From Draconibacterium mangrovi_A (GTDB lineage: Bacteria > Bacteroidota > Bacteroidia > Bacteroidales > Prolixibacteraceae), in assembly GCF_037646455.1 (NCBI RefSeq), contig NZ_JBBIXN010000010.1, positions 17,002 through 81,001 on the forward strand: a stretch of DNA of 64,000 bases, written 5' to 3'. The notes under the pieces are model-generated. The model was not told where the DNA came from. It did not search any database and worked only from the letters and a program-made list of their open reading frames with translations. The stretch's first letter is position 1; every line of letters begins with the position of its first letter. Shown one piece after another: positions 27,037 to 34,035 of the stretch. The position numbers and the translations under genes were made by a program.

Positions 27037-28020
27037 ATGATTGAGACACTTGGCACCTGGGGATTGATAATCGGAGTAATTGTACTCCTCTTCATCATCC
27101 TGTATTTTATACCGATCGGCTTGTGGTTTTCGGCCCTTGTTTCGGGAGTTCGAATTTCGCTGATCCAGTTATTCCTGATGCGATTCCGAAAAGTTCCACC
27201 CGGAATTATCGTTCGTGCACTTATTGAAGGAACAAAGGCGGATGTACCTTTAAGCCGCGATGCTCTGGAAGCCCACTACTTGGCGGGCGGACACGTTGCA
27301 AATGTGGTTCATGCGCTGGTATCGGCTTCAAAAGCAAACATTGAATTACCCTTTAATATGGCCACGGCAATCGACCTTGCCGGCCGCGATGTTTTCGAGG
27401 CGGTTCAAATGTCGGTTAATCCAAAAGTTATTAATACTCCTCCGGTTACCGCGGTAGCAAAAGATGGTATTCAGTTAATCGCAAAAGCCCGGGTTACTGT
27501 TCGTGCGAGCATTAAACAATTGGTGGGTGGTGCCGGCGAAGAAACCGTACTGGCTCGTGTAGGTGAAGGAATTGTATCCTCTATCGGATCGTCGCACTCG
27601 CACAAGGCAGTACTTGAGAACCCGGATTTCATTTCGCGTGTAGTGCTCGAGAAAGGATTGGATGCAGGTACTGCATTCGAAATTCTATCGATTGATATTG
27701 CTGATATAGATATTGGTAAGAACATTGGTGCGGTGCTGCAAATCGATCAGGCAGAAGCGGATAAGAATATTGCACAGGCTAAAGCAGAGGAACGCAGAGC
27801 TATGGCCATTGCGCTTGAGCAGGAAATGAAAGCCAAGGCACAGGAAGCACGCGCTAAAGTAATTGAAGCAGAGGTTCAGGTTCCACTCGCCATTTCTGAA
27901 GCATTCCGTTCAGGCAATCTCGGTGTAATGGATTATATGAAATACAAAAACATTATGGCCGACACTTCAATGCGCGATTCCATTGCCGGTGATGACCCAA
28001 AAGATAGTAAGGATAAATAA
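27037..28020 (+). CDS. floA: Flotillin-like protein FloA
   Basis: 327 residues: an N-terminal hairpin membrane region (about 7-50), a UPF0365/FloA core with VHALVSASKANIELPFN, NPKVINTPPVTAVAKDGIQL and ARVTVRASIKQLVGG, and an Ala/Glu-rich coiled-coil (IAQAKAEERRAMAIALEQEM) used for oligomerisation. FloA scaffolds membrane microdomains. The transcript ends at a strong terminator right after the gene. Confidence 0.94.
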   Translation: MIETLGTWGLIIGVIVLLFIILYFIPIGLWFSALVSGVRISLIQLFLMRFRKVPPGIIVRALIEGTKADVPLSRDALEAHYLAGGHVANVVHALVSASKANIELPFNMATAIDLAGRDVFEAVQMSVNPKVINTPPVTAVAKDGIQLIAKARVTVRASIKQLVGGAGEETVLARVGEGIVSSIGSSHSHKAVLENPDFISRVVLEKGLDAGTAFEILSIDIADIDIGKNIGAVLQIDQAEADKNIAQAKAEERRAMAIALEQEMKAKAQEARAKVIEAEVQVPLAISEAFRSGNLGVMDYMKYKNIMADTSMRDSIAGDDPKDSKDK

Positions 28021-28043
28021 GCTATAATTGTTTCAAATACATA

Positions 28044-28076
28044 AAGCCTACTGTTGCTTAACAGTAGGCTTTTTTT
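28044..28076 (+). terminator. Terminator after floA
   Basis: Perfect 12-bp stem (28044-28055 with 28060-28071, AAGCCTACTGTT/AACAGTAGGCTT), GCTT tetraloop and a run of seven T. Confidence 0.92.
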
Positions 28077-28170
28077 ATTAACGTTTGTTTGCAAGTTAAC
28101 ATTCACTTAAAAAAAGGTGTAAAAAATACACTTTTTTAATTTTAATACGCTCGTTTCATGTTTTTCACCG

Positions 28171-28266
28171 TATCTTTGACGCATAGTTTTAGTTCATAGG
28201 TTTAGGTTTGATTAGTTTTATTGGTTTAGTTAGTGAAAAGGATGGGTATTGACCCGTCCTTTTTTT
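28171..28266 (+). ncRNA. Putative small RNA, tandem copy 1
   Basis: A TATCTTTG box (28171-28178) is followed after 3 nt by a conserved ~85-nt unit starting CATAGTTTTAGTTCATAGG at 28182. The unit is almost free of C for its first 52 nt and ends with a terminator: AAGGATGGGT (28238-28247), loop ATTG, ACCCGTCCTT, seven T. There are stops in all frames before the hairpin, so it is unlikely to be coding. It differs from copies 2 and 3 by an A/G change, a missing A before TGAAAAGG and a loop change. It is an inferred transcript; no RNA family is recognised. Confidence 0.7.
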
Positions 28267-28436
28267 ATGCCCAAAAACCATCAGTCCAGCAAAACATTTA
28301 CGCGCAATATCATATTGATACTATTTGCTGATTTTTTCAGATATTAATAGATCCAGCTTATACTTCATAGACAAATTGAATACAAAAAGTGTCATTTTTT
28401 TAGCACCTTGTTAGTTGTTGTATGGAATTTTTGATT

Positions 28437-28533
28437 TATATTTGAGACATAGTTTTAGTTCATAAGTTTAGGTTTGATTAGTTTTATTGGTTTAGTTAGA
28501 TGAAAAGGATGGGTGTTGGCCCGTCCTTTTTTT
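28437..28533 (+). ncRNA. Putative small RNA, tandem copy 2
   Basis: TATATTTG box (28437-28444) with GTTG nineteen bases upstream, 3-nt gap, then the conserved unit from 28448. Terminator stem AAGGATGGGT (28505-28514) with GCCCGTCCTT, loop GTTG, seven T. It differs from copy 3 in the terminator by one base (GCCC for ACCC, kept as a wobble pair) and one T. The distance from copy 1 is 266 nt. Confidence 0.72.
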
Positions 28534-28708
28534 ATGTCCTCTCTCAAAACTATGCTCCCTTCACAAAATCCTCAAAACACCTTGTCAAAATCCATTAGCA
28601 TATAATTCCAAAATCTACGATAGACAGACTCGAATGCGCATAGATTTAAAAGATGTTATAAAACACATTTTTTAACATTCTGTTAACCCAACAATGTGCT
28701 TTTTGACT

Positions 28709-28804
28709 TACATTTGTAGCATAGTTTTAGTTCATAAGTTTAGGTTTGATTAGTTTTATTGGTTTAGTTAGATGAAAAGGATGGGTGTTGACCCGTCCTT
28801 TTTT
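28709..28804 (+). ncRNA. Putative small RNA, tandem copy 3
   Basis: TACATTTG box (28709-28716), 3-nt gap, conserved unit from 28720, terminator hairpin (AAGGATGGGT/ACCCGTCCTT, loop GTTG) ending in T at about 28804. It is 272 nt from copy 2. The first bases after the unit (TGTCC..TCTCTCA) are also shared with copy 2, which suggests that copies 2 and 3 arose by the latest duplication. Confidence 0.72.
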
Positions 28805-28841
28805 ATGTCCCTCTCTCAGCAAGTCAACAAATGATATTCGG

Positions 28842-29084
28842 CTAGTATTTCTGAAGCAGCGTTAATAAGTCCTCATCCAGTTTATAACCGTACCAATCCT
28901 GGTAATCCGCATCTTTACGTCCCGAATTCAGTATCCCGAAAGTCCCTTTAAATTCCCAAAGCCCCCCTCCAATTCCATGCTCGGATAAAACACTTAACAC
29001 ATCTTCAAACCAGGCAAGAAAAACCTTGTGAGGTGTGGCATTCCAGCAAACGCATTCGTAATAATGAACTCCTAATGGTTTAAG
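28842..29084 (-). pseudogene. C-terminal remnant of a GH5-type cellulase/glycoside hydrolase
   Basis: Minus-strand frame of 80 codons closed by TAG at 28844-28842 and preceded in frame by TGA (29087-29085), with no Met start. The translation reads like the last ~80 residues of a GH5 family glycosidase: GVHYYECVCWNATPHKVFLAWFEDVL followed by LWEFKGTFGILNSGRKDADYQDWYGYKLD (quoted in parts), ending LLTLLQKY. The family's usual WALWEFKG segment is here GGGLWEFKG, a further sign of decay. The catalytic core is missing, so this is a degraded fragment. It borders the small-RNA array. Confidence 0.72.
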
Positions 29085-29122
29085 TCAGAAAATTGGTAAT
29101 TTAGGGTATTCAAACTGAAGCA

Positions 29123-29968
29123 ATGCAGAACAAACATTTCGTAAGAAAAGCTTCGGGAGAAACGGAACCGTTCTCTCAAGAAAAACTTGAAAATTCGCTA
29201 CGTAAAGCCGGCGCTTCTGAAGCAAATATATCATTCATTGTAAACGACATTGTCAACTGGCTTTATGAAGGCGTGACAACTCAAAAGATTTATACACGTG
29301 CTTTTAAATTGTTGCGGCAAAAACGCGGCAGTTTAGCCGCCCGGTACAAACTTAAAAAGGCAATTATGGAACTCGGCCCAACCGGTTATCCTTTTGAACA
29401 TTTTGTTGGCGAACTAATGAAAGCTGAAGGCTACAAAGTGAAAACCGGCCAGCTGATACAAGGAATTTGCGTGCAACACGAGGTGGATGTGGTGGCCACA
29501 AACTCGAATACCCAGTGTTTGATGGAATGTAAATACCACAACAGTGCCGATAAAATATCAAATGTACAGGTTCCGCTTTATATTCGTTCGCGCATGAACG
29601 ACATAATTGAGCGACGTAAAAACGATCCGGAATACGAAGATCTGGAATTCGAAGGCTGGGTAGTTACCAATACCCGATTCTCGGAAGATGCCACAACTTA
29701 CGGAATGTGCAGCGGACTGAAAATGCTGAGTTGGGATTTCCCGAAAAATTCAGGGCTAAAAGATCGGATTGAAAAGCATCACCTATTTCCAATAACGTCG
29801 CTTACTCAATTAACCCATAAACAGAAACAGGCACTCATGGAAGCCGGCGTTGTTCTTTGCAGGCAAATTCTTGCCAACAGGCACGAGTTGGACAAACTGG
29901 GATTGACTTCTACAAAACACAAACGATTGATGGAAGAAGTTGAAGCCTTAACGCTTCAAAACAGTTAA
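29123..29968 (+). CDS. ATP-cone domain fused to a PD-(D/E)XK nuclease-like domain
   Basis: 281 residues. Residues 4-82 form an ATP-cone (FVRKASGETEPFSQEKLENSL...), the nucleotide-sensing domain of ribonucleotide reductase and NrdR. Residues 90-190 resemble an Mrr-type restriction endonuclease fold: helix PFEHFVGELMKAEGYKV, then Asp122 (HEVDVVA) and Glu135-x-Lys137 (LMECKYHN), the D...ExK catalytic set. A helical C-terminus (SLTQLTHKQKQALMEAGVVL) may be a helix-hairpin-type DNA-contact region. The function is unknown; a nuclease gated by ATP/dATP is an inference. No methyltransferase or other restriction gene is adjacent. It reads convergently with the LytTR regulator. Confidence 0.75.
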   Translation: MQNKHFVRKASGETEPFSQEKLENSLRKAGASEANISFIVNDIVNWLYEGVTTQKIYTRAFKLLRQKRGSLAARYKLKKAIMELGPTGYPFEHFVGELMKAEGYKVKTGQLIQGICVQHEVDVVATNSNTQCLMECKYHNSADKISNVQVPLYIRSRMNDIIERRKNDPEYEDLEFEGWVVTNTRFSEDATTYGMCSGLKMLSWDFPKNSGLKDRIEKHHLFPITSLTQLTHKQKQALMEAGVVLCRQILANRHELDKLGLTSTKHKRLMEEVEALTLQNS

Positions 29969-29991
29969 GTCATCTATATAAGCAGCAAGCA

Positions 29992-30702
29992 TCAATCTTC
30001 CAGCCATTTAAGCACTTCATTCTTGTAGCTGCGGCTAATGGGGATTTGCTTTTTACCAATTTCGACGTACTCGGCGGTAAATGAATCGATAGCATTTTGA
30101 GCCACAATATACGAGCGGTGAACACGCAAAAACTCATTCTTTGGCAATTTTGCCTCGATATTTGAAATGGTTTCGCGGGTTACCACATTTTTTGTTTTCA
30201 GAAAAATACGAATATAGTCGGCCATGCTTTCGATGTAAAGAATTTCATCGCAATCAATTTTTACCATTTTTCGATCCGACCGGACAAAGAATGTTTCTGC
30301 ACTTTCCGAACTTATCTTTTGTAGCGGTTCCTGCGGCACATGAACCGTTTCATTCAAATATTTATTGACGCCCTGCAACAAACGTTCAAAAGAAATGGGC
30401 TTCAGCAAATAATCTACAGCCTGCAGGTCGAAACCATCCACGGCATATTCGCGGTATGCAGTTGTAAATATTATTTTAATGTTCTTGTTGATCGATCGGG
30501 CCAGTGATAATCCGGATATTTCAGGCATATTGATATCCAAGAATATCAAATCAACTTCCTGCGAGCTAATTATTTGAAAAGCTTCCATGGCATTTTTGCA
30601 GCTCCCTAAGATTTCAACGTTTTCGATTTTTGCAAGGTGACTTTCAAGAATCTCACGCGCCACGGGCTCATCATCCACAATAATGCATTTTATATTACTC
30701 AT
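29992..30702 (-). CDS. LytTR-family response regulator
   Basis: 236 residues. The receiver domain (1-120) has the acidic pair Asp10-Asp11, phospho-acceptor Asp56 (LIFLDINMPEISG) and a Lys in YLLKPISFERLL. The C-terminal LytTR DNA-binding domain (about 135-232) has ILYIESMADYIRIFL and LRVHRSYIVAQNAIDSF. It overlaps the histidine kinase gene by 8 nt, so it is its cognate partner. Target genes are unknown. Confidence 0.93.
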   Translation of the reverse strand: MSNIKCIIVDDEPVAREILESHLAKIENVEILGSCKNAMEAFQIISSQEVDLIFLDINMPEISGLSLARSINKNIKIIFTTAYREYAVDGFDLQAVDYLLKPISFERLLQGVNKYLNETVHVPQEPLQKISSESAETFFVRSDRKMVKIDCDEILYIESMADYIRIFLKTKNVVTRETISNIEAKLPKNEFLRVHRSYIVAQNAIDSFTAEYVEIGKKQIPISRSYKNEVLKWLED

Positions 30703-31768
30703 CCTTCTTTACTTTTCTAATATCGTCGATTACAAGTTTAGCCGAATACCACTGCCTTTCTACCTTGCCGGTTAAGCGGTAATTATCTTTGTAATTCAGC
30801 TCCAAACGCTTATGAATATTTATCAAACCAATTCCGCCGTTTTTCTCTTCTTCCTCATCCTGTAGATACGTATTATCGATTGAAAACTCAAGACGGTTGC
30901 CAATAAGTTTCACCACTACTTTTATTTGCAAAAAGCCATCAACCAAATTACCATGTTTGAAAGCATTTTCAACAAAAGGAATTAAAAGCATGGGTGCAAT
31001 CTGAATCGTTTCATCAATTTCATCAGCAAGAAAAATCACTTTCAAAGTATCCTTAAAACGAATCTTCTCTAGGTCGATGTATTCTTTTATATGCAGAACC
31101 TCTTCCTTTAAACTTACCCGCGGTTTATCCACCTGGTAAAGAATATAGTCGAGCAGGTTCGACAATTTCAAGATAATTTCCGGTGTATGAATCGATAGCT
31201 TTAGCGCAAATCCGTATATCGTATTAAGTGTATTAAACAGAAAATGTGGATGAATTTGTCGCTTCAAATAATGCAACTCCTGTTCTTTTAGCTGAAGTTG
31301 CGTTTCCAGAATTTTATTCTGAAGCTCTTTGTTTTTCGACAGGGTTTTGAAATTGTGGTTCAACAAACTTGCGAAACTTACAAAGCCAACTACTAATACG
31401 ACAAGCACAATTACAAACGTAAAATTCTTGCTCATCGGTGGCATATTGGTTATATCGAAATTCAGCAGAAAATATAGACAACCGTATAGTAACAACACAA
31501 TTTCGTACGAGGTAAATACCACCAGGTAAAATGTGTAAAGCCCAAATTTCCAGTACTTTTTTGTGAGTAAATACCGCGGAATTAAAAAGTAAACCATAAA
31601 ATAGGTAATGCCCATGGTGAGTGGCAGCAGCAGACTGGAGAACCATAAAATGTATCGTGTATTGTTGTTGTTGTAGCTAAAAAAGTATACAAAGAAAAAC
31701 CACACCGCTATCCATAACAACAGGTGCACCCAAATCAGCCTTGTCTTTATAAAACGCAACAAATTCAT
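30695..31768 (-). CDS. LytS/YehU-type sensor histidine kinase
   Basis: 357 residues: four predicted N-terminal membrane helices (about 12-132), a coiled-coil (KNKELQNKILETQLQLKEQE), the His_kinase domain with phospho-accepting His175 in QIHPHFLFNTLN, and a HATPase domain with LLIPFVENAFKHG and GGIGLINIHKRL. It has no separate sensor domain, so the membrane part probably senses the signal. Paired with the downstream LytTR regulator. Confidence 0.93.
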   Translation of the reverse strand: MNLLRFIKTRLIWVHLLLWIAVWFFFVYFFSYNNNNTRYILWFSSLLLPLTMGITYFMVYFLIPRYLLTKKYWKFGLYTFYLVVFTSYEIVLLLYGCLYFLLNFDITNMPPMSKNFTFVIVLVVLVVGFVSFASLLNHNFKTLSKNKELQNKILETQLQLKEQELHYLKRQIHPHFLFNTLNTIYGFALKLSIHTPEIILKLSNLLDYILYQVDKPRVSLKEEVLHIKEYIDLEKIRFKDTLKVIFLADEIDETIQIAPMLLIPFVENAFKHGNLVDGFLQIKVVVKLIGNRLEFSIDNTYLQDEEEEKNGGIGLINIHKRLELNYKDNYRLTGKVERQWYSAKLVIDDIRKVKKDE

Positions 31769-31978
31769 TCAAACAATGTTACGCATTTTCTTTGAATCGT
31801 CGGTTCTTTATAGACCAATGAACCATTTTACACGGCCTTTTGCAGTTTTTTGGTTGAATTTCATTTTATACCTTTAAATCCGTCGAAAAGCATTTTAATT
31901 GTTTACCCGGTCGCAATAAAAAAAATGGATAATGAATCTTCTGTAAATTCGATTCAGTATTCATAAAAAAATTAAGCT

Positions 31979-32332
31979 ATGTCGCATCTTATTGAGATTC
32001 TAAACGACGGAGGTGTTTATATCACTTATCCAATTCTGATCTTACTTCTTGTAATGGTTGTGCTTTTTGTTCGTGCAATGTTGGGAAAGACCGATTTTGA
32101 TAAAACAAAATCGCTCATCGTTTCCATTTCGTGGTTTTGTATTGCCTGGGGTTATTTGGGGCGCACTATTGGTTTGATTCAAGCTTTCGACAAAATCCAG
32201 GCCGCGGGAGATATCAGCCCCAGCATGTTTGCCAGTCATTTAAAAATGGCTCTTGTTGGACCGCTTGTAGGACTGTTTGCTTTTATAATTGCACGCATTC
32301 TCATCGTAATTCTAGTCGCACGGAAAAAATGA
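31979..32332 (+). CDS. Small MotA/TolQ/ExbB-like membrane protein
   Basis: 117 residues with three hydrophobic segments (about 14-33, 44-65 and 88-113). The pattern ALVGPLVGLFAFIIARIL matches the last two helices of MotA/TolQ/ExbB proton-channel proteins, but the protein is half the usual length and no ExbD/TolR partner lies beside it. The role is unknown. Transcribed divergently from the kinase, with the TPR protein 19 nt downstream. Confidence 0.65.
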   Translation: MSHLIEILNDGGVYITYPILILLLVMVVLFVRAMLGKTDFDKTKSLIVSISWFCIAWGYLGRTIGLIQAFDKIQAAGDISPSMFASHLKMALVGPLVGLFAFIIARILIVILVARKK

Positions 32333-32351
32333 ACGAAATCCAATACCTAAA

Positions 32352-33131
32352 ATGAAACTAAAACTTGTCGCACTAATTACATTTTGCATCACAACAGTAA
32401 CCTTAACTGCCCAGAAAAATACCAAATCTGACTTGATCGGGAAATGGCTTCGAATGAGCCAGAACGGACCAGTTGCGCTGGAATTTAAAAAGGACGGAAT
32501 TGTTGAAGTTGATTTTAACAATGACCAAAGCGTTGATGTGGTAAGCAACTATAAAATCGATAAAAACACCGTCGAGTTTAGTGATAAAGAAGGTGCCATG
32601 TGCCTGGATCCGGGAGTATACAAATTTGAAATAACTGATTATTACCTTTCTTTTGATTATATCGAAGACATGTGTAATGGCCGCACAAAAATGACCATGG
32701 GATTTTGGGCAAAACCCAATTTCGAGGAACTTCTTGATGAGCTTTCCCAAAAGATTTCAGAAACACAAAATACAACATTGAACCTGTCAAGAGCCAGAAT
32801 TTACCTGGCGCTCGGAAAATCAGCAGAAGCAAGAAAAGACCTTGATGTTTATCTTGAGAAAAATCAGGATGATGCCCGCGCGCTGATCAACCGGGCCGGA
32901 ACACGATTTCCAGGTGACATGAAAGGTGTTGTGAAAGATTGCAACAAAGCAATTGCTTTGGAACCGGAAAATAAAAATGCCTTTTTCCTTCGCGGTCTTG
33001 CTTTATATGAACTCGGCCAGAAAGAAAAAGCTTGCGATGATTTTTCTCGGGCAATTGAACTGGGATTTTCAATTTTGAAAGTAGCTGAGGAATATCGCTG
33101 TTCAGAATACTGGGAAAAAACAAACAATTAG
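32352..33131 (+). CDS. Secreted lipocalin-like/TPR protein
   Basis: 259 residues with a signal peptide (MKLKLVALITFCITTVTLTAQ). The N-terminal part (about 25-120) has a lipocalin-like opening (DLIGKWLRMSQNGPVALEFKKDG). The C-terminal part has about three TPR units (ARIYLALGKSAEARKDLDVYL, AFFLRGLALYELGQKEKACDDFSRAIELG). Periplasmic or outer-membrane location is likely and the function is unknown. It lies 19 nt behind the ExbB-like gene and is followed by a short hairpin terminator. Confidence 0.7.
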   Translation: MKLKLVALITFCITTVTLTAQKNTKSDLIGKWLRMSQNGPVALEFKKDGIVEVDFNNDQSVDVVSNYKIDKNTVEFSDKEGAMCLDPGVYKFEITDYYLSFDYIEDMCNGRTKMTMGFWAKPNFEELLDELSQKISETQNTTLNLSRARIYLALGKSAEARKDLDVYLEKNQDDARALINRAGTRFPGDMKGVVKDCNKAIALEPENKNAFFLRGLALYELGQKEKACDDFSRAIELGFSILKVAEEYRCSEYWEKTNN

Positions 33132-33157
33132 ACCAGTGTAATGTAGTTTGACAATAC

Positions 33158-33182
33158 AGAATCCATCGGGGTGGATTCTTTT
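33158..33182 (+). terminator. Short hairpin terminator after the TPR gene (candidate)
   Basis: 8-bp stem AGAATCCA (33158-33165) / TGGATTCT (33172-33179), 6-nt loop, then a four-T run. Weak but well placed; it overlaps an alternative GTG start of the next gene at 33171. Confidence 0.5.
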
Positions 33183-33239
33183 GTGTTTAAACACTGGCGG
33201 TATTTTGTTGTTGATGAATACATAAACTTTGCCCAACAA

Positions 33240-33992
33240 ATGAAGCCGCTTACCCATATCGACGATGTAATTTCAGTTTTGGATGAAATAATTCTGGAAT
33301 CTTCAGCCAAAAATAGCACAATGGGCTATTTTGCTGTGCTCTACCAAAAAGTAACCATCAAAGTTAAAGAAAAAATTACCGCCGGATTTTTTGATGACGG
33401 GCCAAGAATGGAAAAACTGGATGTATTATTTGCCAAACGATATATCGATGCCTATTACGACTACAAAAATCAAAAGCCGGCTACACAATCGTGGGAGATT
33501 GCTTTTAATGAAGCCGGAAATTCAAACCTTCTGGTCGTTCAACATCTTTTGCTGGGTATGAATGCGCACATTAATCTGGATCTTGGAATTGCAGCAGCAG
33601 AAATCTCTGGCGCCGATAACATCAAAGATCTGGAAGCAGATTTTATTCGCATCAACGAAATTCTTGCTTCGATGGTAGATGAAGTACAACATGGAATTTC
33701 CTCGATCTGGCCGTTTTTGCGAAAAATTCTCCGACTTTTAAATAAGGTAGATAATTACATTATCGACTGGAGCATGAAAATTGCACGCAAAGGTGCCTGG
33801 AAATATGCGCAAAAAATGGCGATAGCAAATTCCACAAATTGGTTGGAAGAAATTGCTGCCAGAGACCAGAAAGTAGCGGCAAAAACCAAAATAATTATTC
33901 AACCGGGAAAATGGATTTTGTTCCTGTTTTGGATCATCAGAGTAAGTGAGCGGGGATCGATAGCTGACAAGATTGCAAAATTAAAGCAGTGA
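33240..33992 (+). CDS. DUF5995 family protein
   Basis: About 250 residues from the ATG at 33240; the frame opens at a GTG at 33171, but that codon lies inside a terminator-like hairpin. The body has THIDDVISVLDEII, YFAVLYQKVTIKVKEKI, RYIDAYYDYKNQKPATQSW and LLVVQHLLLGMNAHINLDLGIA, which I recognise as the DUF5995 pattern (helical, His/Asp-containing NAHINLDL). No signal peptide. The function is not known. Its stop codon lies in the stem of a bidirectional terminator. Confidence 0.72.
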   Translation: MKPLTHIDDVISVLDEIILESSAKNSTMGYFAVLYQKVTIKVKEKITAGFFDDGPRMEKLDVLFAKRYIDAYYDYKNQKPATQSWEIAFNEAGNSNLLVVQHLLLGMNAHINLDLGIAAAEISGADNIKDLEADFIRINEILASMVDEVQHGISSIWPFLRKILRLLNKVDNYIIDWSMKIARKGAWKYAQKMAIANSTNWLEEIAARDQKVAAKTKIIIQPGKWILFLFWIIRVSERGSIADKIAKLKQ

Positions 33993-34015
33993 AAAATCCA
34001 GTTTATCACTGCTTT
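33983..34015. terminator. Bidirectional hairpin between convergent genes
   Basis: 10-bp perfect stem AAAGCAGTGA (33983-33992) / TCACTGCTTT (34006-34015), 13-nt loop. T-rich on both sides but without a long uninterrupted T run. It serves the DUF5995 gene and ftcD. Confidence 0.6.
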
Positions 34016-34035
34016 AAAAGGATAACTTTAACCTG

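Noticed and set aside
28171..28806. CRISPR array
   Set aside because: Only three units of ~85 nt with ~180-nt spacers and individual promoter and terminator signals; no cas genes in the window.
28501..28860. Short peptides starting ATGAAAAGGATGGG in RNA copies 2 and 3
   Set aside because: The reading frames run straight through the terminator hairpin and T run, diverge after it, and copy 1 lacks the ATG; a terminator is a better explanation.
29123..29968. Part of a restriction-modification system
   Set aside because: No methyltransferase, specificity subunit or second restriction gene within reach.
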